From Welwitschia mirabilis (Eukaryota > Gnetophyta > Gnetopsida > Welwitschiales), in assembly GCA_051453625.1 (NCBI GenBank), contig JBOZIK010000001.1:261481981-261545980 (forward strand): DNA of 64,000 bases, read 5' to 3'. Shown here in pieces: positions 1 through 12,885 of this stretch (the stretch's first letter is position 1; every line of letters begins with the position of its first letter). The notes beneath the pieces are model-generated. The model had not been told where the DNA came from, did no database searches, and worked only from the letters and a program-made list of their open reading frames with translations. A program made the translations under genes and the position numbers.

Positions 1-3000
1 TGAAAAATCCTAATCATAAGTCTAATAAGATAATATCACGAAGCTAAGAGAAGATTGATCATGACATAATACCTCAACAATAATTCACAAGAAGATTACA
101 AGATGAGTAAGATGGAATTAATTACGAGTTTTCATCTCATATAAGAAGATAACTTCAAGATATCAAGGAAAGGTACATGAAGATGAAATATGCTTCAACA
201 CAGAGTTTCTTTAATTCAAGCAACATAATCGATTTATAGGGAATACAAATGCATTGATCTAAATAAAGAAATAAATATGAAAGGACTATCAAGAAAATAC
301 AAGAAAATAAAACCATACATAAACATAATGATCTCAATATAAATTGTATAAGAAAGGACAAACAAGAAAGCACAAAGTAAAGAACCATACCCGCAAGTTT
401 GTTGTTTGAAGATCTTCCAAGTGTTTCAAAGATACTAAGCCTTCTAAGCTCCAAAGATTTCATGGCAAGAGTTTTTTTAAAAGACTAAAGCTAGACTTGA
501 GAAAGGAAGAACTCTATTTAAAGTGAGAGAACATGAATAAGATAATGAAACTCAAGAATATAAAAGGACATAACATGAGGCAATGGTTAAGAAAGGGGTT
601 ACATAATGTGTCATAAAAGATTGATCAGCCATCAAGTGCTTTTAATAATATAATCATGATAATGATTCACATTTAATAATGAGAAAAAAGGATAAATAAC
701 ATCTCTCTATAATACACATTCAATTTAGCATAATTGCATAAGTAAATAAAAGAAATCATTTCCACCACAAGAGCATATGAAAATTGAATATAAACATTTA
801 ATCAAAAGGTATTCATATTACAATTTAATAAGAATGCATTTCAAGAATATAGCATTTACAATAATCAGGTATTTCAAGTAATTCAATATTTTTCAGATAT
901 TTCTTATACATAAACTGGCAAATTTTATAAGAAAAGTAAAAATGTGGACATGACATAGGTGAATGTTGATGTTCTAGATGTCCATAGCCAGAAAACCATC
1001 TTAAAGTCCATATAAGTAATAAAAAACTAGATAAGAACATTTCCCTTAATTTATTAACCATTAGAACTCCTAGTTTCAATGGAGTAAGCCCTACAAGCCT
1101 CTTGAAGGAAGTTTCCATTTTGGCAGGACAAAGAGGAAAATAATCCATTTCATTAAATAAAATTTCTAATTTCATAAATAGGATTGTGGCAAGAAGGAGG
1201 GGCATTACCATGATTAATGAAAAATGTAAAACTTTAGTGGCTTATCATAAACTCAACCATGCTATTTATGCTACCTTAACACCTAAGCATCATCTAGACT
1301 AAGTAAGTATGAATTAAATGTAAATAACTAAAAGGTTTTACTTATCTAATTAGATTGTAAATAGAAGAAATTCTAGGCATTTACTAATAAAGTGGTTTAA
1401 AGGAATGTTTTAATAGAATTTATAGCTTGTTAAATTTTATTTCTTTCCAATTTGTGATTATCTAGAAAAGTTAAGTTATGGGAATGTTTAGGTATAAGTG
1501 TTGAATGGTCTACTATTTTCAAAAAAGTATAATTGTTAAATTATAAGGCCACAACTAGAGATAATATATGGATCGAGACACTTAGGCTCTAAAAGATTGA
1601 TGATCAAACTTCATATTTTTTATGCTTAAATTTATAAGATATTTAGAAATTGCATGTTGTTGATTAGTACAAATCAAATCTGAGACTGTTGTTTTGTGAG
1701 AGGTGATAGTGGATTGTTGTTGTGTTTTTGTTATTGAAGATGGAATGATAATACTTTGGTTGTATATACAATAGTACTAGCCTATACTGTTTTGTAATTA
1801 TAATTCAAATTGATCTCCATCAAGTGTTACTTAGTGTGGATTGCATTATAGGAGAAAAATGATCATATATTTTGTTCCTAAAATTGTGTGGATTGAGAAC
1901 ACTAGTATCTTATGTTCAAAGTTCTCTTGAACTAATATGTTCATAAATCTAATCATGGAGAAAATAATGGTCTTCCATAATCATTTGGAGTTCAAGTTAG
2001 ATCTGAAATATTCTATTGGTTTCATTATAAGATTTTATTTTCATTTGGAATTATATAGATTTTGGAAGCTGCAAAATAAAAATATAGTATGCATATTTTT
2101 CAACTTTAAGTTGTTATTCCCTTGATTTACATATTCTTAAATTGAATAGCATTTCATTTATTATTCCAAGGATGTATTCTTACACATTATAAACTTGAGA
2201 ATATATCACATGAGGAACTATTAGCACTAGAAAAACATATGAAAGCATTAGTACAAGGCTTATAGATGATACTATATCAGAGTGTCTCAAGATATTCTTT
2301 GTGATTTGATGTAGCTAGCAACCCTCTAATTCTTGAAGAATATTTCTTGGGAAATAGATTTAGAAAAGGATGTGTCATGCTTGATTAAGCTAGAATGCGA
2401 ACCTTAAAAATATCAATCACACAAAGAAATCTTTTAATAAAAGTTGCTAAATGGTTCAAAGAAAGACCCCATGAGAACAACAGTGCATAGTTAAGTCTAA
2501 CTTCAGGTTAGGTATTTTATGAAAACCTTTAGGCATATTTTCATTAATAGAGGTTTTCTATTTTATAGAGTTGTTAGTTAAAATATCATCTTGACACCTA
2601 ATGTTGAGTTAAAAAACTTATTTAATTTGACATCCTACAAGTTGCTAACCTTAAAAAATTATCACATCATCTTAAAGCTAATAAAAATATAGATGAGACA
2701 GAATTATTGAGTTAACATTTTAATTCAAGTAATAGGATTCAAACCATATTAACATTGCTCTTAACAAATCCAAAATTCTTCCCCTCCAAATACTTAGCAT
2801 ACCTTACAATTATAGTGCTTCGACTACATAAACTTGTTTGAGGTAATATATGAAAAATAGCAAATGCATTCTTCATGTCATCACACAGATAATTCATATA
2901 AAAAATACATTAGAAACATAAAGAAAATGATCAAATCCCTCTCTAATCATCATTCTATGGATTTTATATTCTTCAAAATCTCTTGCAACTTTACACAAAT

Positions 3001-3862
3001 AGAAATTGCAGAAATGGTGGTGAACAAATCTATGTTGAACTCATCCACCCTTTGAAAAGTAATAGAGCATCTTCTAGGAAACCATTTGAAATACACTCAA
3101 AAACCTGTTTTTTTTCCCATGTAGACATCTTATTGGAGGGAGAAAAGGTTCAGGCACTATTCATTTTCCCACATTTTTGCCTAAACATTATAAGTACCAT
3201 TCTAAGGAATTTCATCTTCTACTAGTTCTTTTTCATAATATACCAATAAGCCCTTTTCGCATAAAAAATATTATAGTCTCTATCTCCCTTGATATACTAA
3301 AAATTAAATGCAAATATCAACTTAAATATCTTTTTCTTACTTTCATTCCTCTTTGTTATTGATCTCTTGACTAATTTTATGCACCTTTGAAACTTGATTT
3401 CTATTTGCGCTTTGCTAGGGTTTGTGTTACTCTTTGTGTTCCATAGGAAACAAAATTGAAAAAAAATTACCAAAGGGGTTTTTAATATAACATATCTATG
3501 CGCTTACTCCATTATTTGAAATTATAAGGGGATTTATTATAAACACATGTAAAAATGATGTTTTATGTAACACTAAAAAAATTAAAACCTTAATGTAAAA
3601 ATGATGTTTTAATATTAGTATGTCCCTACCCCATCGTATGTGTTGTTGTTTAACTCTAACTTATTGTTCTTCATGCCCTTAATCATCAATCATGTAGAGG
3701 AGAGGGATAAATCAAGTCTTGTAATTTCTTACTCTTTGTTGTTATTTTCTCATTTATTCTTCTTTTTACCTAATTTAGAAGCTAGTAACAACATTAAAAA
3801 CAACTAAGACATTTCTCATAAAAAATTTTAAAAAGCTTTTTTTAAATTTATTTATTATATTA

Positions 3863-3867
<5 letters not shown>
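1..3867. other. AT-rich DNA without recognisable gene
   Basis: I find no protein family, LTR pair or RNA gene here. The longest open frames (a 128-codon one on the minus strand at 825-1,211 and others under 105 codons) show no motif I recognise and have the composition expected of random AT-rich DNA. A weakly coding-looking stretch lies around 2,300-2,500 on the plus strand but has many stops. It is probably very old transposon debris. Confidence 0.5.
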
Positions 3868-3921
<54 letters not shown>

Positions 3922-3930
3922 TGTATGTAT
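3868..3930. repeat. compound microsatellite (AT)n-(GTAT)n
   Basis: An uninterrupted run of AT dinucleotides from about 3,868 passes directly into about nine GTAT tetranucleotides ending at 3,930. The short minus-strand reading frame across it (IHTYIHTY and IYIYIY repeats) is an artefact of the repeat. Confidence 0.95.
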
Positions 3931-4344
3931 TAAAATAATAGCAAAAAAAAATGTTTTTAATGACAATTATAGATTTAGTACATAACTACAATATCGAGTA
4001 TTTATCAAAGATACTACAATTTGTTGATGATATATATTCTTATAAACTTAAATAACGTTAATGTAAATAGGATTGGAAAAAAATTGTAGTAAACACTCTA
4101 TTTTAAGATAAATCCATAATTTATGGAGGGGGTTTGGTATTTTAGCTATTTTAATTATTTTATGATTTTTACAATAAGAGCATCATTACACATAACAAAT
4201 AATATGATGGTGGGTACTGAGTAGAACGCATCCAATTTTAAAGCTGTTTATTACACATCTAGTGTTTCATTGCACTATTGATTTTTGAGTTGTGTCAAAA
4301 GGAGGTTTGGCCTAAATTATCAATAATTTCACTTTATTTTATCA

Positions 4345-4720
4345 TGGTATCAGAATGTATAATTCTTAAAAGAGGACTCATTAAGTCATGATCTAATGTA
4401 AAACTTGATGGGACACATGGCCCATCTTGGACTTGGCAAAAATAGGTTAAAAAAGCATTGTTACAAATAATGGTTACAACTCATTATAGTTAATCAACTC
4501 ATAATTTATGAGCTACTTCTTATATTATGAATAGATCTGTTATCTTCATTCATAGATTTTATTACTAGAAGGATAAACAAAGAAACTATATCTCTTGAAC
4601 AATATTCAAGAATCAATTAAAACAAAATTTATTAAGTAATTTGTCATATTGAATTATAAGTTCATAACATAAGGAATTCTTTGTTTAGCTAAAAACTTAA
4701 CCAGATTGTTTACATGTTTA
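4345..4720 (+). mobile_element. Ty1/copia 5' scrap: primer site plus degraded gag start
   Basis: At 4,345 the sequence TGGTATCAGA matches the initiator-methionine-tRNA primer binding site usual in plant copia elements (full form TGGTATCAGAGC). About 60 bases downstream (4,402-4,440) the plus strand reads LDGTHGPSWTWQ, like the copia gag N-terminus pattern 'L(D/N)GTNY..W...'. Later frames (LEQYSRINK-like, around 4,600) also suggest gag but are full of stops. A matching LTR upstream was not demonstrated, and no protease, integrase or RT follows. Degraded fragment only. Confidence 0.45.
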
Positions 4721-5407
4721 AAATCCTATTGTGCCTCTATTTCAAGCTAAAAAGAAGCAAAGAAATTTTTTTTTTAAAAGTGTAGATCTTAAGAGCTTGG
4801 ATTCTAGGTGGTTCATAATGTCATTGTTTCCTAAGTGATCTTGAAATTTAAATTACTTCAATGTGATAAACTATGCTAACTTCTTAGTTTAGCTAACCTT
4901 TATACTAAGGGAACTTATAAAGAGTTAAGAATTCTATAGATGGATGCTAATCATTTGAAATGAACATGTTTTCAACTACAATTAAAGCCCATGTGGTTTG
5001 GAGACCATAAAATATCATTTAAAATAAGGGGCTTATGCATTAGAGATTAAGAAACATGATGTCTATGATAAAATGAAGCCACATGAATGCCTCTACACAA
5101 GTTTCTCTATGTTACCTCTTATTTGTGTCAAAAAATTTACATAGGAGAATTGAAAAGAATACTTAATAAGGAGAGGTTTTTTATATCATTATGTTTGAAA
5201 TTTATCTTAGAAATGAGGTAAATAAATTGAAAAGAAGTAAAACTAGAACATTTCCAATATTTTTAAAGCCTCTTCAATCAAGAAAAAGTCATACTACTTT
5301 AAGTGAAATTATTTGTACATTTGAATGAAGAATTTTGCTACACTTTTCAGCTTTGATTTTTTGACTCTTGTATTTATTTTTATGTTTTAACCTTGAGAAA
5401 GTTATAA

Positions 5408-5439
5408 TTTAGGGTTTAGGGTTTAGGGTTTAGGGTTTA
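5408..5439 (+). repeat. interstitial telomeric repeat (TTTAGGG)4
   Basis: Four exact TTTAGGG units run from 5,408 to 5,435, followed by TTTA. This is the usual land-plant telomere unit. Here it is internal, about 335 bases upstream of the first CACTA transposase codons, so it is an interstitial tract (or a telo-box-like promoter element), not a chromosome end. Confidence 0.95.
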
Positions 5440-5773
5440 ATATTAATTAAACTAGATTATTTATTAAGATATTTCTTATTCAATAAAGTTTTTTTTTAAA
5501 CTAATTTGTATTATGTGATAAAATACGATTTAGACTTTTAGTCCTACTTATGCATGATACTAATTCTAAATTAAATCCATGATTCATTATCACTTGAAAC
5601 ATATGTCTATCCATTATGTTGTTTGGATTCTTATATAACTATAATGCCTTTTTCACTTTCCCTTAATGTCTTTATTAAGATGCAAAGAAGGATGCAGTTG
5701 TCATGTTCATCTATGATAATTTACCTTGTGTTGAGACTATTATAGAAGTCCATCTAATGGTATCACATATCCA
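5440..5773. other. Region upstream of CACTA transposase; no terminus found
   Basis: This is where the 5' untranslated region and the 5' terminal inverted repeat of the CACTA element should lie. I see no CACTA...-type end and no AAGGCAT-type subterminal repeats here, so the 5' boundary of the element is unresolved. Confidence 0.4.
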
Positions 5774-8700
5774 TCATCATCATCTAATAAATCCATTTAT
5801 GCAAGGGACAAGAGCTATACGTTTATGAGTAGTATTACATATCCAATTACATTTAAAGTTATATCTATAACTTCAAAAATATTATGTACTTATTTGTCTA
5901 ATATTAATATGTGTAGAACATGTAAGGAGTATGAGAATGATGTAAAGATGTTCATAGATTTTGTAATTAACAATTCCTTTAGTTCTTAAGCATACTTTGC
6001 CATGTGTAAGATGCTGTAAAACTTATTATCAACAACCAAATATTGCTTTTGAGCATCTTTTATACAAAGGCATGGATCTTACATACATAAAATGGATTAT
6101 GAATTAGGAATCATTCGAAGAACACTATGAAAAATGTAGTAGCCTATATATAATACAATATTATCCTATTTCCATGGTGAAAGAAGCCTTTATGTTGTTT
6201 AATGATGGGGAGCAATCACATGAAGAAAACAATACCATGGATTTTTCAAATTTTGATAACTTCAAAGGTGATATGAAAAATGTAGAATATAATAGGTCAA
6301 TCAAAGAAGGTAAGGAGTCATTGTACACTAGTTTCACAAAATATACAAAGATTTCTATGATTATCAAATTCTTATCATTAAAGAAATGGATGGATGATCA
6401 AATTCAATATTTTCAATGTTTCTTGATCTCCTACATAACTCTTTTTCAAAAGGTAATGCAACTTAAAGCTCTTATGATCAATTAAAAAGAACACTTAACT
6501 CCCATATGATAAAATACATGCATACCCTAATGAATGTGTGTTATATTGGAAGGACTATAAAAAAAAAGTGAATATCCTTAGTGTGGTGCATCTAGATGGA
6601 AATAAAAGGAAGGTCATAAGGATAGTAAACTATAAAAAAGATTACTTACCAAAGTATTGTGATACTTCCCATTAATTCTAAGGCTACAAAGGCTCTATGC
6701 ATTACCCACAATAGTAGAACATATGATATGGTATTTAAAAAGGAAAATAAACTATGGCATAATGCAACATCTAGTAGATTCTATCTTATGAAAAAGTATT
6801 AATAAATCATATAATGGATTTAAGCTTAAACCTAAACATCTAAGACTCGGTATTGCAATACATGGATTTAATCCTTCTAGGATAATTTCCACTTCTTATA
6901 GTTGTTGATTAGTTATGACGGTTGTCTATAACTTAGCACCCTAGCTAGGCATGAAAAGGTCATATGTGACAATTTCTTTACTAATACTGGGGCCTAAGAA
7001 ACTAGAAAAAGACATTGCTGTATACATTTAACCTCTTATTAAATAATTGAAGTGACTATGATATAAGGGAGTAAAAACATTTGATAAACTATAGAAGAAG
7101 TTCTTTACCATGAAAGCAGTGATACCTTAAATGATAAATGATTTTTCAGCATATGGAAACATCCCAAGATGGAGCATGAAGGGGAGACCAGCATGTTCCA
7201 TATGTGCTTATAAGACCAATTATTTATGGTTATCTCATAGTAGAAAACATTACTACTAAGGGAATTTAAGATTCCTTAATACGAATCATAGGTATAAATA
7301 AATGAAGAGATCTTTCAATGGCAATGTAGAAGAAGAAGAACTACTCATGCCATTAAGTAATGAATATATTCTTTTCCAGTGATAACATGGATTTTACTTA
7401 GGAGAAGTGCATTTCTAAACATCAATAAAAGAGGACTAAAATGCCAAAACGTGAAAAGTAAGAAAACCAGTTAAAGGTCACTTCACCTAGTAAATTTAAA
7501 AGGTCAATAGCAAATGCAAGAAATTTCATTAGGCATTCAAGGGGAAGAGAATAGAAATAGATGAAAAAAGAAATCAATGTTATCTAATCTCTGGTATTGA
7601 AAGGTTAAAATTTTTTATAAAATAGTTTAGTAATAAATTCATTTTCTTTCTTTTGATTTCATTTAATACCTTTTTAATTTCTAACATATACATAGGAACA
7701 TGACATTCGAAATAATCTAGATGTTATGCATATTGGAAAAAATGTCTATGAGATCTTGCTAAACATTATCCTTAATATTAAATCAAAATCAAAGGACAAG
7801 ATTGAAGCATGACTTGATCTAAAAAAGCTAGGTTTTAAAGATAAAATTTTACCCATTATGATGAGTAATGGTAAAAAGGCATTCCTTTCACTTGTTAGTT
7901 TTGTGATGTCAGTACAAGAAAAGAATTCTTTTCTCAGTATGTTATCAGAGTTGAAAATTCTAGATGGATATGCATCAAATATTCATAGGTATATCCTACA
8001 AAAAGAATATAGACTTTCTAGGCTTAAGAGTTATAACTACCATGTCCTTTTCCAAGTCATTATTCCCATTGCTTTGCATAACTTACTTCCATCTAAGATG
8101 CATCCATCGATACTTCAAATTTGTCTATTATTTAATGAGATTTGTCATAAGAAAATTAATATAAAACTTTTGGGAGAACTAAAATCAAGAATTTCTATCA
8201 TACATTGTGATCTTGATAGAATATTTCCTCTAACTTTCTTCGATATCATGATGTATTTACCTATCCATTTGGTAAGGGAGGTTAGGTTTTGCGACCCTGT
8301 GCAATATTGATGGATGTATCCTATAGAAATGTAATAAGCATACTTTTTTTTTTGTTACCATAAATATAGCGTGTTAATAATTATGAATTAACTATAAAGT
8401 TTTAATGTGTCTACCACTTAGATTCTTGAAAGTTTTCAAAGGGTATGTTAGAAACAAGAACAAACTAGAGGAATGCATTCTAGAAGTTTTTCTTATAAAG
8501 GACACATTAATTTTTTGCACTAAGTACATGATAAATATTAATACATTTGAAAAATCAATTACATTGCAATGAATTATTAATAATAACTCTAGTGAATTAA
8601 CTATACATCTAGAAGAAAGATTACTAAGTGCTACAGATAGAAGGATATTAACTGACATAGAAATTAAATAGGCACATAGATATGTGTTGTTTAACATCAC

Positions 8701-9666
8701 ATTCATTGAATCATATGTGACATAAGTTAATCAAAATTTCATTATTTTATTATTATTGTATACATTCTTAATTATATTATGTGTATAGGTAACAACTTCA
8801 AGAAATTCGTAGAGGCCTTCTAAGAATAACAAAGTCTTCACAGCTTTGAATGCATAGAGATTGTTTTACTACTTGGTTTGAAGAACATGTAATATATAAT
8901 ACATTATATATAAAGGTATTAATGGCCATGCAATTCTGATGTTTGTAATATGTATGCATAGTAATGTTTTTATGTTTCAGATTTACAAGTTAAGAGAAAA
9001 AGGCATGCTTAATGAAGAACAAGAAAAAGAAGTAAACTGGTTCTCACATCCTCTAAGTAAACATGCACAAAGGTATAAGGATACCTGATCAATGGGTATA
9101 GGTTTCATGTAAAGGAAAGAGATTCAGAGTTAACATATTAAAACAGTGGAGTTTTTATAATTGCTAATGCTTCATGTGTATCAAGTGCAAAGGATAACAA
9201 TCCTATAAATAATGATGTAAAATACTATGGTGTTTTAAAAGACATAGTTGTATTAGATTATAATTCCATATTCAATGTTGTGGTATTCAAATGTGAATGG
9301 TTTTATGTTCTTCAATAAGCGAACATCAAGAAGGATGAGTATGGTTTCATGCTTGTTAATACAAGTAAATACATCAGGGATGATCGTGTACAACATAAAC
9401 CATTCATATTAGCTAGTCAGGCATCACAGGTTTTCTATGTAAAGGACACTGAGGATCCTTCATGGAGTATTATAGCATCCTTTAATCCAAGGAATATTTA
9501 TGATGAGAGTGAAAATGAATAATTTTCTAAAGTGGAAGAGGATAGGGAAGATAATTTAACATCCTTATACTACAGTTACCTCCTTAATGAGGAGAATGAT
9601 GCTGAAGTTGAAAACATGAAGCAGACTCAAATAGATTTAGATGACATCATGGTTGATGCTTTCTAG
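5774..9666 (+). pseudogene. CACTA (En/Spm) TNP2-type transposase, degraded
   Basis: This is the transposase that would cut and move a CACTA DNA transposon in the nucleus. Domains appear in family order. The N-terminal Transpos_assoc region starts at SSSSNKSIYARDKSYTFM (5,774) and ends with HLLYKGMDLTYIKWIMN (about 6,055-6,110). The TNP2 core follows from 6,171 (HACP-like, NDFSAYGNIPRWSMKG near 7,140, then a cysteine pair ACSICAYKT). RNNLDVMHIGKNV is at 7,708. A DUF4218 region runs to VQY just before a TGA at 8,308-8,310, where the family has Arg, then WMYPIE, and continues after an intron-like gap with YVRNKNKLEE (about 8,440) and RRILTDIEIK. WFEEHV is near 8,870. DUF4216 (YYGVLKDIVVLDYN, IKKDEYGFMLVN) spans 9,130-9,520. 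There are multiple stops and frameshifts, so it is dead. A homologous copy lies on the minus strand at 37-40.5 kb. Domain names are from memory of the family. Confidence 0.9.
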
Positions 9667-9854
9667 AGAAAGGGTATTATGGTTAAGGTATCAAGTGTGA
9701 TATAGATGTTTTGAAGGAATTGACTATTGGAACCTTCAGTATATTTGTAAGTACTAAAACTTCCTCAGAAAAATTGGAGACTCTTTAAATGCCATAGCTA
9801 TTTTTCCTATTGAAAACTCCACCTCTAGTAATCCTATTCAATCAGAAAATGTAG

Positions 9855-10031
9855 ATTGAAAGGACAATTGAAATTGATCAAGGAAAAAGAGATAACATGA
9901 TCAAGGAAAAGGCAATTGAAATTGATCTGACTTCAAACTTACCAAGGCTGTTTGGTCAAGATGTCGGCAATCGCATTATGGCTGCTGTCAGAAATAGGGC
10001 TTTAACTTTAAATGTTATTAGCTCTCTGTAA
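9855..10031 (+). CDS. short intact reading frame of unknown origin within CACTA
   Basis: An open frame runs from just after a TAG at 9,852-9,854 to a TAA at 10,029-10,031; the first ATG is at 9,897, giving 44 codons (for example LPRLFGQDVGNRIMAAVRN). Unlike its surroundings it has no stops, retains CpG (GTCGGC, ATCGC), and has normal-looking codon use. It carries a small internal duplication (AATTGAAATTGATC at two places). I do not recognise the protein. It could be the C-terminus of a host gene exon captured by the CACTA element, or the true end of a second transposon gene. The T-rich DNA following it (10,030-10,626) looks like 3' UTR or intron. Function unknown. Confidence 0.35.
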   Translation: MERTIEIDQGKRDNMIKEKAIEIDLTSNLPRLFGQDVGNRIMAAVRNRALTLNVISSL

Positions 10032-10626
10032 TCATGAAGAAGTAGCTGACTACTTGTTTTATAAAAGCTAAATATAGATTTTTATCACTTTGAAAACAAC
10101 AGAAAAATATTTATATATGTGCCTATATGTACTAAAACTTGTCAAATATTCTTTATATGTGTGCCTATGTGTACTAGAAATTGTTAAAGTTTAGTTTAAA
10201 AACTGTCTTCTCTTTCACAATAGGTAATTTTTGTAAGAATTTTAACATTTTTGAGTGTCTCAAGATCTTTTCTAATTTATCTTCAAAGCATGAATAAAAT
10301 TGTACTGTGCATATATAGAATCACATGAATTTCTTATTTATGCTGAAAGCTCATTCTTTGTTATAGCTTTCTTAGGTTGTATTAACATGAATTTCTTGTA
10401 TTTTAGTTTCATCTTCACAAAATTATTTTATATGCATGTATACATGAATTCAACTTAAAATGTTGACTTTAGTCATCAATGGTAATAATATTTGAAAGAA
10501 AGTTTTTCTATTGGGAATTTTCTCAAACCACATAAACTCTGTGTGTGCTTTTGTTTGTTGGTTTCATTGTAGTCTCTGTTTTCTGCTATGATCTCCAGAA
10601 ATTCATTCAAGAATATTAAAACCTAC
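10032..10626. other. T-rich non-coding stretch before a gap
   Basis: No coding signal. It contains a loose repeat (TATGTGCCTATATGTACTA near 10,116 and 10,160) and T-rich tracts like plant intron or 3' UTR DNA. It ends at an assembly gap. Confidence 0.4.
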
Positions 10627-10726
10627 NNNNNNNNNNNNNNNNNNNNNNNNNNNNNNNNNNNNNNNNNNNNNNNNNNNNNNNNNNNNNNNNNNNNNNNNNN
10701 NNNNNNNNNNNNNNNNNNNNNNNNNN
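10627..10726. other. assembly gap, 100 N
   Basis: A run of exactly 100 N. The sequence to its right restarts in the middle of a second copy of the DUF4216 domain that was already seen at 9,165 onward, so the gap joins two homologous segments. Confidence 1.
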
Positions 10727-11308
10727 ATAATTGCAAGTACTTCATGTGTATTAAGTGCAAAGGATAACAATCCTATAAGTAATGGTGTAAAATATTATGA
10801 TTTCTTGAAAGACATAGTTGTATTAGATTATAATTCCATATTCAATGTTGTGATCTTTAAACGTGAATGGTTTGATGTTCTTCAACAAGATAACATCAAG
10901 AAGGATGAGTATGATTTCATGCTTATTAACACAGGTAAATACATCAGCGATGATCGTGTAAAAGATGAACTATACATATTAGCTAGTCAGGCATCATAGG
11001 TTTTATATGTAAGGGACATTGAGGATCCTTCATGGAGTATTATAGCATTATTTAATATAAGAAATATTTACAATAAGAGTGAAAATGAAGAATTTTATGA
11101 AGTGGAAGGGAATAGGGAAGATAATTTGAGATTCTTACACCATAGTTACATCCTTGATAAGGAGAATGATGCTGAAGTTAAAAACATGAAGTGGACTCAG
11201 ACAGATTTAAATCACACCATGATTGATGCTTTGAATTTACAAGCTCCAAATTATTCACAGTATGCATGTTATAAGATATTATATGTTTATGTACATTTAA
11301 AGCATTAA
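10727..11308 (+). pseudogene. second copy of TNP2 C-terminal domain (DUF4216), truncated at gap
   Basis: This is homologous over its length to 9,165-9,700, with roughly nine in ten bases alike by eye. It reads KDIVVLDYNSIFNVVIFK (from about 10,810), FDVLQQDNIKKDEYDFML and ILASQAS, then a stop, then a continuing acidic tail frame (11,102-11,308; NREDNLRFLHHSY). Where the first copy has a TAA stop (9,316-9,318) this copy still has CAA (10,886-10,888). The N-terminal two thirds of the transposase is missing because the assembly gap lies immediately upstream. It is either a second CACTA copy or a tandem duplication within the element. Confidence 0.8.
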
Positions 11309-11699
11309 ATAACTAATATAGTTTTCATATCTATTTCATGTTATGATATTGATTTAGATAAATACTACAACTGGATATGTTGTTAAAAGCAAAGAGGACA
11401 GTAGGGGTGGTGTGTAGTTGTCTTTGTTTCCATTTTACTAAAGGTATGTTGAGCAAGTTGCTAAATTATTTTTTTATGCATTGTAGTATTTATTTTTACA
11501 TTACTATATAGAATTGTGTTATGAAAATATAAGTTGTAATTGAAAATATAGGTTAGCAAGTCAAATTATATTGGATAATTTTAAAAAGCAACATCGTGTT
11601 CTTGATATTTTTTAAATAATCAATACATGCTAGCCTTAATTGATTTAATTATAGTAATTAATATAACCTTCTTAACATTGATTTATTTTTCTTTTAGGT
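11309..11699. other. AT-rich spacer between transposase tail and TNPA-like gene
   Basis: Non-coding, intron-like DNA. In CACTA elements the TNP2-type and TNPA-type genes sit next to each other, so this is probably the space between them, or an intron of one of them. Confidence 0.4.
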
Positions 11700-12885
11700 A
11701 TCTTCTAAGTTCAAACTTCTACGTTGCATATGTTGAGACATAAGAGCATTCTTATGGGTATAAGAAAAAGAGGAGGAATTGGGGACATGGAATCTTATAA
11801 CAGTACATGATTCACCAATAAGCATATTGTTTTATCACTATATTTTACATGTGCATATATTAAAACTAAGTTTCATTTCAAAATGTTATTTACTCATAAA
11901 TAGTTCTTTCTCTTCAAATTTTGAGAATGTTAATGATTTTCCATGATAAGAGAAAAGAATGTTTAATACTGTTCTAGGTAATAATGGAAAGATGTTTAAA
12001 AGTAGGCACTCCATTACTTTTTTTTATTTTTATTAATTAGATATTTTGTAATGTGTAGGAGAAGGTGGTACTAGTTTCAATTCCACAAAAAGAGGGAAAG
12101 CAAAATGCCTTGATCTAGCCAAAGTTCAGCCTAATGAGAAGATACAACTGAGATGGAATGAGAAAGGCCAAGCGATTGGTTCAAATAGAGAAAAAGTATC
12201 ATCCTAGTTTAGGAAAATAGTAAGGGATAATAGAATTGCACCAAAAAATTATAAGAATTAGAGGGCATTACTTAAGCATTTCAAAATTAATTTATGGAAG
12301 ATGATCAAGGTATGTTATTATTCAATAATTCTTACACAATATAACTTGTGATTATTATATTCCATTATAACACATGTCAAACATATAGCAAAATTTGAAG
12401 TATCTTAAGAGAATAAGAACTTCATATTCAAAAATATGGGTAAAAAAAAGAAGTGGTAAAATACTATTATGATGCTACAATAATGATGTAGATAGGCTTA
12501 CACATGTTCCTGAGGGGTTTTAACCACAACAATGGCAAGAGATGGTGGCATACTTTAGTTCAAATGAATGGCAGGTAAGTAAGATGCATTTTAAGAGTTT
12601 TAATATAGAATGCATTCTAAAAGAATTTTTAAGATCTTTTTAACATTTAATTTTACTATATGTTAATAGGAATTAAGACAAAGAAACAAAAGATGCAGGA
12701 GGCAAACAAGTTTTATGTCGTATCATTGGACAGAAACCCATGGAACAAATAAAAAATGATATGGTATAAAGTGTTGAATTAATAAAAGCAAATGTTTTTC
12801 TAATGTGTTGCTTCTTATGTTACAAATATTAATTATTACAAAGAATTGAGATAGGTGATCTATTAGTAATAACAGATCGTGTAAA
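11700..12885 (+). pseudogene. CACTA TNPA-like protein (Transposase_24 family), degraded, copy 1
   Basis: Plant CACTA elements carry a second gene whose product binds the subterminal repeats; its plant members fall in the Ptta/En/Spm Transposase_24 family. Here the exon-like segment 12,064-12,310 reads IQLRWNEKGQAIGSNREKV then IVRDNRIAPKNYKN, matching the family pattern of a polar 'G.PIG.N...F......V R....P..Y..W' block. The next exon-like part (about 12,395-12,576) reads DRLTHVPEGF then QQWQEMVAYFSSNEWQ, and 12,668-12,755 gives a basic RQRNKRCRRQTSF tail. Stops interrupt it, including TAG at 12,259-12,261 where the second copy keeps TGG (Trp). It lies downstream of the transposase on the same strand, as expected for this superfamily. 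Confidence 0.75.

Noticed and set aside
825-1211. 128-codon minus-strand frame, the longest in the first 5 kb
   Set aside because: No recognisable motif, no surrounding gene structure, and no sign of conservation that I can judge; left as anonymous.
3775-3966. Minus-strand frame with IHTYIHTY and IYIYIY repeats
   Set aside because: It is the AT/GTAT microsatellite read as protein.
5408-5439. Chromosome end (telomere)
   Set aside because: Only four units, with ordinary sequence on both sides.
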